Origin: Annona cherimola | Lineage: Eukaryota; Streptophyta; Magnoliopsida; Magnoliales; Annonaceae | DNA: 64,000 nucleotides | NCBI GenBank assembly: GCA_030490835.1 | Contig: CM059971.1 | Location: forward strand, 42,270,012-42,334,011 | Reading direction: 5' to 3' | Shown here: piece by piece, positions 48,540 through 61,278 of the stretch | How the letters are laid out: the number at the start of each line of letters is the position of its first letter | Numbering within the stretch: position 1 is the first letter of the stretch | Made by a program: the position numbers and the translations under genes | Notes under the pieces: model-generated | The model's input: only the letters and a program-made list of their open reading frames with translations | Database searches by the model: none | What the model was told of the DNA's origin: nothing

Positions 48540-49017
48540 TACGGGAATGATGGATCTAGATATATAAAAACCAATTTTAAAAACTATTTTGAATATGTTG
48601 CACATAAATGTGACATTTTTTTAATACGATTAATGATTTGAGTTGATGTGCTAATGAATGAATAGAATTTTGAAATGTGTGATTTATTGGTGACCTAAAC
48701 ATAGTGATTGTAGAAGGGAATTAACATAAATTTACATTAAAACCGAGTTGGGCAGGTAGGTCAAGTTGACCTTGCACAACCCAAATCGACTTCAAACCTG
48801 ACTTAAGGTTCGAGGTCGATTTCATAACGTGCCATTTCAACTCCTTTTATAAGCTATTTATTCTCTTTTTACTCTCATCTCCCTCCTCTCCCTCGCTCGA
48901 ATTCCTTCATTCTAGATTTCAAACACTTAGATCTTCATTCTTTCACTCCCAGATCACTCCATCCACCTGTATTTTCACTCTCATCACTTCATTTCACTAA
49001 TAACACCTAAAAGATCC
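48540..49017 (+). promoter_or_regulatory. Element E pol-ORF3 spacer with TATA-like and CT-rich leader
   Basis: Same plan as 5726-6469 in A. Decayed GTCGAC-type words lie at 48740-48830, then TTTTATAAGCTATTTA (about 48846) followed by a CT-rich run (CTCTCATCTCCCTCCTCTCC) up to the ATG at 49018. A TATA box followed by a pyrimidine patch resembles a plant core promoter. No transcript evidence is available here. Confidence 0.4.
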
Positions 49018-49267
49018 ATGAGCAACCCTCCAAACTTTCGGTTTCCCATCCATCTCTCTCCAACACCAAGGGAGACATCCCAAGAGACAATGTTTGCCCA
49101 CAAAATGGCCAAGGGAAGAGGCCACAAGCTCCTAACCAATGAAAGAAAGATTTTCACTCTCAAGATCACTGATTTTGAGTTTCTAAAAGAATATGAATTT
49201 GGGATTAAAGAATTATTGGATTATCAAGAATAGACAGTCTTTTGAAGTAGGAGGGAAAAATCTATTC
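49018..49267 (+). pseudogene. Element E third ORF, segment 1
   Basis: It begins MSNPPNFRFPIHLSPT. It is basic, followed by ERKIFTLKITDFEFLKEYEF and GIKELLDYQE. The last part aligns with the A ORF3 words ERKIF..LDDYEFGMEELLEFQ. A stop (TAG) falls at 49231-49233, where A has the QGW tryptophan, and the reading then continues to 49267, where B4 is inserted. Confidence 0.7.
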
Positions 49268-52200
49268 TGTGATACCCGGACCCAAGTAAGGCTTACATAT
49301 ATGCATTTGGCATATATAAAGGGATCATGTATGATTTAGATGAATTATGAATGATTTTCTTTGCAATATTGATGATTTATTGCAATTAGGGCAAATGATG
49401 ATGAATGATCAATATAAGCCGATATGAGTCAATGTGATTAAAGAGGCTTAATGAAGATTAGAAAATGTGAATATATTAAGAATAATTACCTCATGTATTA
49501 TGGTTTAACTAATGGAGATTTTGATGTTAATTATGGATTAAATGAGGCAAATGCTAGAAAATGCATAACTCGACGCCGGGAAGGCGGATTAAGATGAAAA
49601 TTGAAAGGTAAGCACATAATTTTGTGCTTAATCTTATGGTAATGATGGATTATAAAAATAAGGATGAAATTAGGGTGAAAATTGATCATCACCGTTCAAA
49701 AATTCAAATGGTCATAACTTGAGCTAGAAAAGTCGGATTGAGATGAAATTTGAAATGAACAACTAAAATTATGAGATTAATGCAATAAGAAGCTTGGATT
49801 AAGCTAATTATGATAAAATCTAGTGATTAATGACATGATTTAAAGGTTATTGGATTAGCTCAAAGGAGCATGAAATAGGTGGCATGGAATGGACGTCCAA
49901 ACTAGCCCCTAAAGTGAATGTTTGTGAAATATTTTTTAATAAAATATGCCCAAAGTCAACTATGGATTAAGGGGATTAAATGTGAATTAAATTGGAGTGG
50001 AAATTCGTGGCTAAAGGCATCAGATCTGGACCGTAGAGATGTGATCAATTAATGGACAGCAATGGAGCATGGGAGAGAGGTGCATGGTCAAGCAACTTTT
50101 GGAATATTTAATAATTTTTTTAATAGCTAAATTGACCCCTAATTAAGCTATATACCTAGGTTGATTAAATACCCATTAATTAAAGAAAAAATTGGGTGAA
50201 AAAATGGCAAAAAGTTTCTGCAAGTGGACCCCACCCAAGTGGACAGCTTTATCTAAAAGCTGGATATAGCTGTGGAAAACAATCCGAAATAAATATTAAA
50301 TGATTAAATATGTGGCTGAAAATTTTTGTGTAAACTATAGGGTAAATTATCAAAACTTTACCCTCCATTTTGGGTCAAAATTATGAAGGAAAAATTGAAA
50401 AATAAATGCTTATATAAGCAGGCAGTGTGGACGTTCCAGATTTCTGTTTGGGAGAGAAAAAAAGAAACAAAATCAAAGGGGAAGTGGCTGGAACGATCCA
50501 AGGGAAGAAACCATGAAGAAAATAAGGAGATTTCAAGTGCTCAAAGGAAGGATTACCAATTAATCAAGTAAGTATATGATTATTTTGATTTTATGTTTCA
50601 AATCTGGAAATTATATGATGTTGTAAACTAAAATATAGACGGAATAGTAAATGGATGAATTTTAGCTTGAAAATATTTGGGGATAATTCTTATGGGGTGA
50701 TTAATGAACGACCACATTTTCAGTTAAAAGGATAATTAATGTACAAATTAAAAATCCGAGAAGATTAGCCCAAATAGGGTAAAATGGGTGACAGGATCAT
50801 CTGTAGAAAATAATTTTTAATAATTGTTATACAAGGATTTTTGGGCTGAAAATTTTACAAGATATATAAGATATATTGAGGATCATACAAAAAAAATAAA
50901 AAAATAGGTTTTGATGTGTATAAATATACCCCATAATTAACGTCATTCAGGCTGTCTAAAAATGGATTCTGCTGTCTAGCAAGGTAAAAATACCGAAATA
51001 AATATAAGTACTTAATTTTTTATGTTAAAAATATTTATTTTGGTTAATTAATGTAGTATTAAGGTATGAAAGAAATTTTAGATAAAAAATACTTGATTTG
51101 ATATTAATTCAAGATTTTGAGATTTCAGTATGCCTGATTTCAGCATATGTGGATAGTTGGAGAAAAAAATCAAAACGAAATATGAAACCTATGTAGAAAT
51201 GACCCAAATTGATATATATGTTAATAGACTAAATTTGGGTTTTGAAAAGTTTGATTAATTTTTGAAAATTCGAATTTATAAAACTGTTTAGGGTTATGTG
51301 TTGAGATACATGTTAAACGTGTGAAAAATGGGTTCCAAAGTTGCTGTTTTGGAAACCTATGATTAGTGGATTTAAATCCCATAAAAATACCCTAAATAAA
51401 GTGTTAATTAGGGGTAATTATTATGCTGAATTGGTGACCAAATTGCTGACTTGAAAAATTTTATGAAATGCCTCATATATGTGTTGCCAAATGGGCATTT
51501 GTGAAAGGATAAACATGCATATGTGATAAATAACTTATGTAATGTGATTTTGTGCAAAAGTGCATAAAAATATGATAAATTTTGTGAATATATTGCTGTT
51601 TAGAATTACATGATGTTAATCTCAAACTTTGGGTTTAATTAATGAGGCTTAAGGCAACAACATGTGCTTAAAATGAACAACGATGTGTGAAAAATGAAAA
51701 ATATGTTAAAATATGATAAATGGAGGTAATGAACCTCCAAATAATGATTTAATAAAATATTATCACATGTATGTAAGTTTACCCTACATAAGGGTATTAA
51801 AAATGAATAATGTGATGTATAGGTTATGATACGTATGAACACCCGACTTGGAAGACAAGTGAGCAAAGTTAGTATAATATAAGTCCAAATGGATTTATAT
51901 AGGTTGGAAAATCTAAGGAATATAAGTATTTGAAGATGATGCAAATAAATGAAATGTTATTTTCATTTATCTAGACAAAAGCAAGGAAAAGAATGGAAGA
52001 AAGGGATTAAATGTTATTTTTATTTTTCTCTATATGTTGAAATGATGATTTTGTCAATGCTTTTAGGATTATGTTTTGATGAATGGGCAAACACATGTTT
52101 TGAAAATGACGTCTTTAATGCAAAGCCATAAGTTTTGAAAAATGACGGCTTTAAGAAAAAGCCTCAAGGATTACTTCGTGGGAAGCAAACAACGATTTTA

Positions 52201-55200
52201 AGATAAAGAATTTATCACAAGTGTTGCCATGGATTGGCAATGCTATGTTAATGGATTGAGAAATTTCCTTATGAGTAAGCAAGTTCTCCACGATAATATT
52301 TTCAAAAGATTTCATGTTTTATGTCAATGGTTTTTAATAATTTGCTTTTAAGTAAGCAAGTTCTTTATGGTGTTGTTTCAAAAATATTTTATAAGAAAAA
52401 GGGAATTTTACCCTTTTTCACAAAAAGACATTTGTGAATAAACTTTGAATTATTTTTACAACAATTTGTGATAAATAATTATGTTTATGAAAGAAAAAAA
52501 TGATTTATGAAAAAGATTGGTTTTGCTATGTCAAGATAATAAATATAAATAATAATTTGGACATAGTATATATGTTTTGAAATGATATTCAAAAAGTTTG
52601 ATTTCCTTTAGATAAGGAAATCTATGATGAAAATGTTTTGAAAAATATTTATACGGATGTGTTGAAGGGGATTTAAGGATGACCAACCTCCTAGTTGATT
52701 TTATAAAATGGATTGATTTCGGGTTGCTAAATAGTATGCAAAAGATTATGCAAACCCCTTATGTAAAAATGGTACAATAGATAGGTGGACAATAATTTGA
52801 TTATTAGGGTGGTTGAGAAGGGATAGCATAATTGCATAACTTTTGTGAGCAAAAGCCCCGAAATGGAAACCAAGAAAATGTTAGAAAATATATAGTTTAA
52901 TTTTGAAAATTCAAAGGTTTTGAAATTCTTTTATAAGGATTTTAAGATGTATTATTTTTCAAATATTTCAAATGTTTATCAAAATGTTTTACTCAAAATA
53001 TTTCTAAATGAATTTAAGGAAGGTCATCCTAAAATTAGATTTCAAATGACAACTTGTTAAAGTGGGTGCGCTCGTTTACAAGTTGACACGGACTGCGGTC
53101 TGTGATGTGTTTTTGAAAATGATTTTTTAAAGATATAGACTTCGGTCTAATTTTTTTTGTGTTATGGATGCAGACAGAAGTCTGTGATTTTGGTTTAAAA
53201 GGACATAGGCTGCGGTATGTGGTTCTTTAAACCAAATGGGCTGCGGTCCGTCATAATAATGTACGGTGCACCGGTACAATAAACAGGCAGGTTGTAGAGC
53301 ACGGTTGGGATGACCGGAGCCCACTCTACATAAGGCCAAGTCGCTAAGGGATGGCAGGAGTGCCAGCGGCGCCCTCCCTGAGATGGGAGCAGGATAAATA
53401 AACAGCCGCTTGGCTAGCGTGCTGTTAAGGATTCTCTTCCAAAAGGTAGCATGATCACTTGCTAAGTGTCACTACTGGATGGGGAGAAATGTGTTTGCTT
53501 ATGTTTTGATTTTCAAAAGCCCAAAGATTGGGATATAAAAGCATTTATATGAAAAAGTTATCATAAATTGGATTTTTATGAGCTATTATGTATAAGTTAC
53601 CCTGAAAAAAAGGGTGTTTTACACAAAAGTGTAAATAACAGGAATAAAAGAAAATCTTTCTATGCAAATGCATTTATGAAAATGGTTTATGTATCTTATA
53701 TGCCTTGTTTGTTATAAACAAGCCCCAAGACGGGGATTATGAAAAAGAATTTATGTCAAACTTGTTTTCGGACATAAGAATGTCCATTATTAAAGAGCCT
53801 AATGAAAAGTGTTTATAGACATGAGAATGTCCAATGCCAAAGTGTTTTAATAAAAAGGTGTTTTAGGACATATGAATGTCCATTGCCAAATGAAGCTATG
53901 TGAAAAATGTTTTGAGACATTAAGGGTGTGTTTGGGAAGTTGTAAAACTTTTGATGAAAAGTTTTTTTATGTAAAAGTTGTCAAATCAGTAGAAAATGAG
54001 GTGATATTGTAGGGGTAATGATGAGGAATAAAGAGAATAAATTTAAAATAAATAGGTTAGTTGTATTGGTACTTGTGTAGAAATGATTGAAAAGTAGGGT
54101 TGTGGTATAGAAAGATGTGTAAAAAATAATTTAAAAAAGAGTAGTTATGGAGATTGAAAAGTTTTAGATTGAAAAGTTTTAACTTGACATTTTTTTCAAA
54201 TTGCCAAACACACCCTAAATGTCTCTTGGCTAAAGAAATTTATGATGAAAAATATTTTTGGATATAAAAATATCCTTTGCCGAGAAAGGCTTATGCAAAT
54301 GATGTTTTAGGACATGAGAATGTCCTTCTTTACCAAAGGATTTATGAGAAAAATGTTTTGGACGTAAAACGTCCACTGGCAAAAGATGGTTTTATGTAAA
54401 TGTCTTGGAACATTGAAAATGTTCACTCAAGACAAAAGAAAATTAATTAAAGAAGGTAAAACATGGATGTTTTGCCTTAACAAGCTCAGAGGTGGCTTGT
54501 AAATGATTTTTAAGAATAAATGTTTTATGATAATGTTCAAAGACATAGAATTGTCCTCATGAACAAAGTATTTCATGATAATGTTATAGGACATATAAAT
54601 GTTCTCAAGAAAAAGGTGTTCAAGATGTTTAATGAAATGATTTTCAAGGAAGTCTTGCCCTAAAAGATAAAATGCTTGCTTACTGAGTTGTCACTCACAT
54701 TTTGTTTTCCAAACCTTAGACAGGTACTGGGAGACTCAAGGGGTTGATGACCTAAGAAATGGAGAAAAGGTACGTAATGATAGCCAAGTGGGCTATAAGA
54801 AATGGGATAGCATGGTTTGAAGTGATAAGGTATGTTGATGTATATGAACTTATTTATAATTATAAGTTCTATATGATTCAATGATTGAATGTATGTATGT
54901 GTGGAAATGTAAATGTTATTGTAGAAAAGTATGAAGAGATGCTATGAAAGAGATGATGAAATTTATTACAAGTGTATTGCCGCTTGTATGATATATGATG
55001 TTGATTTTAAAGAAATGATTGATGAATAATGGTGTGAAATGTAAAGATATGAATGAGTGATGCAGAATGTGAAGAAAACGATGATGAAGGAAAAAACAAT
55101 TTGGACGAGATCCAATTAAGAACCCGCTGCGTGATCAGGGCAACAATCCTGATTCACATTTACCAATCGATAAGGTCTCGAGGTAAGGAAGTGACATCTC

Positions 55201-55216
55201 GGTTTGGGGTGCCACA
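49268..55216 (+). mobile_element. B4: B-family solo-LTR-like element
   Basis: It starts TGTGATACCCGG and ends GGGGTGCCACA, with a perfect duplication TATTC at 49263-49267 and 55217-55221. At 5949 bp it is the longest copy. It includes a 292-bp MITE. The TATA box (TATATAAG) is at 50411-50418, about 1.14 kb in. The conserved GC-rich block is at about 53270-53430. In the 53700-54600 stretch the word GGACAT(A/G)..AATGTCC recurs about every 60-130 bp, giving a degenerate repeat. No protein domain in any frame. Confidence 0.88.
53924..54215. mobile_element. Tourist-like MITE inside B4
   Basis: 292 bp with perfect terminal words GGGTGTGTTTGG and CCAAACACACCC, and TAA duplicated at 53921-53923 and 54216-54218. 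Same family as 31544-31825 and 33922-34207. Best-preserved copy in the window. Confidence 0.9.
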
Positions 55217-55820
55217 TATTCTCACCTAACTAAACAATTCTACTATGCTTGGAGCGTAGATGACTTGAACACCTTTGTAAAGGGAAAAGAAATCAATGTC
55301 AGACATACACATGGAATATCCAGAATATTTATAAGATAACACCTTGCCTACATTTTTGGAGTACCCTATGATGAAGAGGCTTTACTCAAGCTCAAATGTA
55401 TCATCAATAGTATGTAGAAGGAATGAAATTTTTACACTACATGGATCTCCCTCCTCAGCTTAGAGATTTGAGATTGTTGATTGCATATTGTATTTACCCA
55501 AAAGGAGGAAGAAACCAGTTTAATCCACAAGAAGCAAAAATATTATGGAACATGGAAAACAAGAGGAAAATCTGTTCATCAAGACTGATTATAGAAACCT
55601 TGGAAGTAAAGAAAGACAATTCCAGAGGCATTAAACATGTGACATGTGGATTACTAAAGTTATGGAGTATTATGGTGTAGACCTAGAAGAGAGTCATTTG
55701 ATGTCCACCAATGTGGTAATGCCATCAACAAGGCTCTCCCACAAGAATGGAAATTGATATAAAGAGATTTATGGCTAATTAGATAGCTGCAAGCTTGGAG
55801 CTCAAGTTAAAAAAGAAAAT
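55217..55820 (+). pseudogene. Element E third ORF, segment 2
   Basis: After TATTC the frame resumes LTKQFYYAWSVDDLNTFVKG and KEINVRH, aligned with LTRIFYY..VKGREIN of element A. It continues with GMKFLHYMDLPPQLRDLRLL, then IAYCIYPKGG, NPQEAKILWNMENK and LEVKKDNSRG. It ends with the region matching WITKVMEYYGVDLEE in a shifted frame and NAINKAL (here decayed). Stops and frameshifts are present. Comparison with A confirms that B2 and B4 were each inserted into otherwise colinear ORF3 sequence. The element is cut by D after 55820. Confidence 0.75.
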
Positions 55821-58189
55821 TGATGCGCACCAAGTGCTTGTCGTTAAGAGCACTGTGATCACCAGTTTAATTAAAATTAACCGAAACACATTAAAGCTAC
55901 CACTATACGGATGATAGTGTAGAATAACGGTGAGTCGGGTCGAATCCACAGAGAGGCGATGTAGTTTTGAATTATTTTTAAGAGAAAGAGAAGGTATAGA
56001 GAAGAGAGAGAAAGAAGTCAGAGAAAAATGAAAGAAATTATAGGGAAAGGAGAAGAAATTAGAGAGATAAGAAAGAAGAGAGATAAAGAGACGTTAGAGA
56101 GAGAGAGAAGAAAATAGAAGAAATTGGAGAGAAAAAGAAAAAAGAGAAAGAGGCGTTAGAGAGAGAAGAAAAGAGAAAATAGAAGAAATAAGAGAGAGAA
56201 AGAGAGAGGGAAAGAAATTAGAAAGAGAGAGAAAGAAGAGAGAAAAGATTAGAAGAGTTGGAAAGAAAGTGAGACAAAAAGCTAAAAGAAATTATAATTC
56301 CCTAACAATTGAATTAAAGTTATTCTAAGAAAGCAATTAAAGCTATGAAATTTAACTATTAAAACAGGAAAGAGAATTATATTAAATTTAATCTAACAAT
56401 TACAGAGCAGAAAATAAAGCAGTAAATCTAATCTAAAAATTAAAACTACAAATTAAAGATTGCCAACTACGAAGCATTACAAACTATAAAGCAGCAAAAT
56501 TCACATCACCCATATATGAAGAGCAAATCTCCACTTTATGAAAATTTTATTGCTTGGCCCCACCTACTTGCTAGGGGTCCCACAAGATGGGTCCCACCAA
56601 AGGGAAAGAGAGGAGTGTTGTGTGTTTTTGGTGTTTGGAGGGACCCATGCTTTTACAAGTGTTGGGTAGCCCTCTTTCAATTTAAAAAAATTGATGTGGG
56701 ATCTCTGTTTGGATGACACTGTAGCCAGCATTTGTTGCTTCTCCATTCTTCTTCCTCGCAACCCTCGCCAACAATTCGTCTTCTAGTGACTTTAGTTTGG
56801 TCCGCATCATTTGCGACAATCAAGAATTTTGAACTACCAAAGATGCCAACGAGCTCACGGCCCGCATCTTCCATTCCTGATGAGACTTCACTTCTGCGAG
56901 ATCCAACCATTCATTTTCAAGGCAAACCAAAGGATGTTCTCTATTTTCATCAATCGCAAAATGGCTGAACCGGAAGCTGATTTACAGTAGGTGCTGAAAT
57001 GGTTTTTGGAATTATAAAGGAAGGAGGCTGATCGGAGGTAGAAAGAAGGCCAGCTGGTAACTTGGTTCTGTTTAGTGGAAAAGGGATGAGGTTTAGGAGA
57101 ATGGAAGCTGGGAGGTAGCTGCTTTGGCTTGGAGCGGGGTAGAGGAAATGGCGAACAGAGGTAGGCTGATTTTGGGCGATAATTTCTGCTCGGGAATGAT
57201 ATGGGTTTTGTGCTGGATCGATGATGGCGAATTTTCCAGCTAAAACCGAGTAGGTGCAAGGTTTAGTTTGAAAAAAAACGCAGCTGAGATTGCTGCTGGA
57301 TCGTGGCTGCTTGCTCGGTTTTTTCTGGTGTTGTTAAAATGGGGCTAAGATCGATTCTGTTGAGATAGAAGACAACCATAGGTTTGGGCGATCAATCGAT
57401 TTTTGCTTTTGGGCTGCTGGATCGTGGCTGCCTCCATTTGCAGCTGCCGGTTGTTGCTTCTAAAACCGGAAGAGAAGAACAAAGGCGAGATGATCGAATC
57501 GCTGCTGCTACAATGGGTTTTCCATGGCCGCCGATTGGGGAAGATGGTGGAGAAGACGGGCTGAAGTTTTGATGGAGTTTGGTTGTTGCCGGAGATCGGG
57601 ACGGAGAATAGGGGAGAACTGTCGATTTTTTCGGTGATGGGTTTCTGCTGCCATTGGATTTTCTGGTTGGGGGCGAAGCTGCAAAAGAGTTTGGTACTGC
57701 TGAAATGGGTCGGGGCTGGCCGGATTTTTCTGCCGTGATGACGTGCTGCCGGATCTGCCGCTTTGGGGAAGATGGAGCACCATAACAGGTGCTCCGGCGG
57801 TGCTCCGACCATCTGTACTTATGCAGAAAAAAAAAATGTGATTTTCCATTTTTGATTTCTGTTAAAATATTTTTAATAAACCCACATAGACATTTACTTT
57901 TGAGCGCTTTTTGAATTTATTTTATTTTATCTTAAGATTTTATAACGGTTTACTGTGCACCCATATTTCAAAGTTAGCCTATTTAATCCCTTTTAGCGTG
58001 TCTAATTATTTTTTATAATTTTATATTTTCCAAAATATTTCAAAATGACTCGTTTTATAGTAAAATTAAAAATTTTATGAAAAATATAATCTTTATGAAA
58101 TTTCACTTAAAACATGTATTTATTTAACATTTTAATGTCTAATGGCGTGAATTTAATATGAAAATAAATGAAATTTTTTAGACTTATCA
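55821..58189 (-). repeat. Element D 3' LTR
   Basis: TGATGCGCAC..ACTTATCA as written on +. A purine-rich tract at 55985-56275 and a GC-rich middle (about 56640-57820). That middle is missing from the solo LTR at 1882-3178. Open frames of 123 and 155 codons in the GC-rich part are present in both LTRs only because the LTRs are copies of each other. Confidence 0.93.
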
Positions 58190-58200
58190 CACCCCCCAAC
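58190..58200 (-). other. Polypurine tract of element D
   Basis: On the - strand GTTGGGGGGTG abuts the LTR start TGATAAG. A second copy with the same context (TTTAAGTTGGGGGGT) lies near 58930-58945, and a shorter GTTGGGGGAG near 59562-59572. Element D therefore has repeated PPT-like tracts too. Confidence 0.85.
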
Positions 58201-59476
58201 TTAAACATTGCTAGTCCCTTAGCATTGGAAATAGTTTAATGTATAATTCTCTTTTTTTTTTATGATAGTGTACTACTAGGTGCATTGCTAATAATGATAG
58301 TAAGCTTTAGAAGTAAATTTCTTTAGTGTATATGTGTAAAATATTTTTCATGATGCATATAAAAGATTATAGCACGTGTGTATGTGTACTAATGAACAAA
58401 TGGGCATTTGATAAATAAGTTATTTTCAACTCATCTAATCTAAGTAATATTTATATCAAAATTATGATAGTGACAGTTAAATTTTTTTTTTCAACATTTT
58501 TTTTCTTCCCCTCACCATATTTTAGGATATCTAGGGATTTTCTTTTTCTTTTTTTTTTAATTTTTATTTTTTATATTCTCCCCTCACCATATTTCAGGGT
58601 ATCTGGGGATCTATAATTTTTTTTTAACTAACAGCTATCAATTACAATGATATTAAAAATTACTTGCTTGGATGAGAGAGAAAAACTATATTATCATGGT
58701 ACCCACAAGGTTCATTAACGTGTAAGTGCAATCAGTGATAATAAAATTTTGAAAACACCATGAAAATATTTTTACAAATATAACTAATTACAGTTTGCTT
58801 CTTCACTTAGTATCAAGCATAGCAAGTGTACTTTGATTTATCTCTATGTTTTTTTTTTATATTTTATATAATTTTTTTTATTTTATATTATATACATATT
58901 TTAAAAAAAATCACGTTAAGCAAACCAGACCCCCCAACTTAAACAGAGCTATCTTTGATAAACATGCACAAAATATATAAATTCATGATAATAAGATAGC
59001 AGGGAAAGAGACAACCTGGGGTGTAATGATCTGATGAAATTGCTGCAGCTTTTACCTAAAAAAATGAAAAGAAAACTAACGGAAAAGAGATATATACATG
59101 TTGGGTTGCCTCCCAACCAGCGCTAAGTTTTATGTCTTCAGCCGGACATAATATTTAATGTTATCCAATTCCTACTCTGTTAAAATTTTTAATACTATGT
59201 AGATTATTTATTATTTTCATATATTCATGCTCCAGAGTTGTGAATGAATTATCAATGACGTTTAATATGTAGCATTCTTCAATTTGATCTAATTTATTGA
59301 ACTATTACCAAATGAGAGCATGATTTTATTTTGGGTTAAACAGTATTCCGTTTGAATACAACGCCCTGGGAGAAATTGACTATAATTTGGAATATACTGA
59401 ATAACATCAAAGAGCGAAATTTTAACTTGAACCTGTTTAAACATTTGAATCATCTCTTCCTTTTTCATTAATTCAT
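58201..59476 (-). other. Element D non-coding internal 3' part
   Basis: AT-rich, no ORF. It holds a local duplication (CCCCTCACCATATTT..GGGGAT, about 58508-58605), the second PPT-like tract, and the TTGGGTTGCCTCCCAA hairpin followed by CAGCGCTAAG (59101-59126). Confidence 0.7.
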
Positions 59477-60843
59477 CTATGCTAATGAGCTCATCTTTAA
59501 AAGTGCTTGAAATAATAGGTATGTACTTTCCAAAATTTTCATTAATAATTTCATTTTCATCTCCCCCAACTTATCCTCAATAGACTCTTTATTTCTCACC
59601 TTACCATCATTTTGGCTATGATCATCAATCTCCTCAATATTTTCTTGAGCTTTTGCTCCTTCAAATTTATCATTAATTAATTTTCCATTATTTTCTATAA
59701 TATTTTCTTGATTATGAAGAGAGGAATTCTCGTTAAGTGTATGATCTGAGAAACCATCACTACATAATGTTGTAATTATTACCAAATTTTCAGACAATAG
59801 ATTTTCTGATAGTAATTGATCTGATTGAGTTTGATAATCAAAATGATTTACCGGAGTGATAGTTGATTCATTAGGTTTCTCCCCACATAATGTATCAAAA
59901 TATTCATCATTTATTTTCAAATTATCTTTCTTTTGACTTAGCTTTTGTTTGTTAAGGGATTCACCTTCTAAAGCATTTGGAAATGCTAAGTCATTTTCAA
60001 AATATGGATTTTCTAATGGTATTGACTCTAATTGAATTTGAAAATTCGAGTAATCAATTAGATGATCAATTTGGTTAGTAGAAAATTCCTCTTCTCCTCT
60101 CCTCTTCATGGCTATTGTTACTTGATCTTCATGATCTGTCGTCTTAGCAAATAATTGTTGGTCGGAAAGGATTTATTGATCTAATCTTTCGAATCCTTCC
60201 TCCAAGTTATCTAAGTGAGGAGATTGTTGATAATCTACTTGATTTGATGAAAAATTTGAAAAGTCCTTTTGTGGGGGATTCGAGTGAAAATACATATTTT
60301 TGCAATGTTCAACTCGATTTAGGCACTCTGAAAATTTATTTTCTATGGTTTGAAAGCCATCGAGAAATTTTTTTTTAGTTCTTCAATTTCCTCATTATAA
60401 TTATATGTTTGATGAAGAGATTGGTTAATAGGTTGAGGTGATGAAAAATTTTCTTCAGGATATGCAGATGGCCCATATGTATTTTCATAATGATTAGATT
60501 GATATTGATAATTTGAAAATTGACTTTGCTCAGGTGGCCACTGGGTTTGTAGATATGGAGGGTAGGGTTGCATTTGTTGGTTTGTCTAAGAAGTATTAGG
60601 ACAACTCAATTCTGAGTTATATGTATATGAAAATGAATTGTAATCAGGTGTAGGTAACTCATGAAAATTTTGAACTTGTTCTTGAAATGGTAAAAATTAA
60701 GTCTCATTAGAATATGTCGTTTGAAAAGGAAACGATGTATTTAAGAATGAACTATTTGAGTTTTGATAGGCAAGTAAATCATTAAGCTTTTGGTTTAATT
60801 CTTCTAACTTACCTAACTGCTGATCAATAAAATTCATGTCCAT
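59477..60843 (-). pseudogene. Element D internal ORF: Asn/Gln-rich protein of unknown function, decayed
   Basis: A single ancestral frame of about 450 codons begins MDMNFIDQQLGKLEELNQKL at 60843. It is broken by a TAA at 60697-60699, a TAG at 60586-60588, a frameshift in an oligo-A run near 60367-60375 and a further stop near 60172. The two surviving open pieces are 60343-60573 (Tyr/Gln/Pro-rich, PYPPYLQTQWPPEQSQF) and 59477-60109 (acidic, Asn/Glu-rich, starting MKRRGEEEF). A short N-terminal coiled coil is likely. I recognise no catalytic motif and no CCHC knuckle. It may be a highly diverged gag-like or accessory protein, or one of the proteins some LARDs carry. Function unknown. Confidence 0.65.
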
Positions 60844-61278
60844 TCTTTAAATTTAAATTTTTTTTAATTAGATTTTTTTTGTTTTTAATTAGTAATTCAT
60901 TTACTAAGAATAACTAAGGTGCAATTAAATTCTATAATCTTTCCTTTGGTCAGCCAGGTAAGAGGTGAGATTGTGGGAGGCTCTCCTTGTATTCACAAGG
61001 TCCTAATTAAATAACCACAGATCCACTTAGGCGTTTTGCCTTTAAACCTCTAGCCTAGACACCAACCTCCAGTTGTCAAATAGAAATTTAATTAGACCAA
61101 AGATTTTCTCAATAAATGGTCACTAATTAAAATTGGGAAAGGATCAACATTGGTAATCTAAAGTTCAAGTGCAGTAAGTAAAGAAAGCAGGTAAATAAAG
61201 CAGTAAAGATTATACTATTGCAAGCAAGTAAAGGAAATTTAAAGCATCTAATAAAACAATTCAAACCTCAATACGCCT
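60844..61278 (-). other. Element D 5' leader
   Basis: Between the primer site and the ORF start. Contains the purine/pyrimidine mix expected of an untranslated leader and no ORF. Oligo-T runs near 60853-60890 precede the ORF start in sense orientation. Confidence 0.6.

Noticed and set aside
57345..57812. 155-codon frame (also at 62812-63279) in the D LTRs
   Set aside because: Duplicate presence is expected because the two LTRs are copies. No family recognised and no selection evidence.
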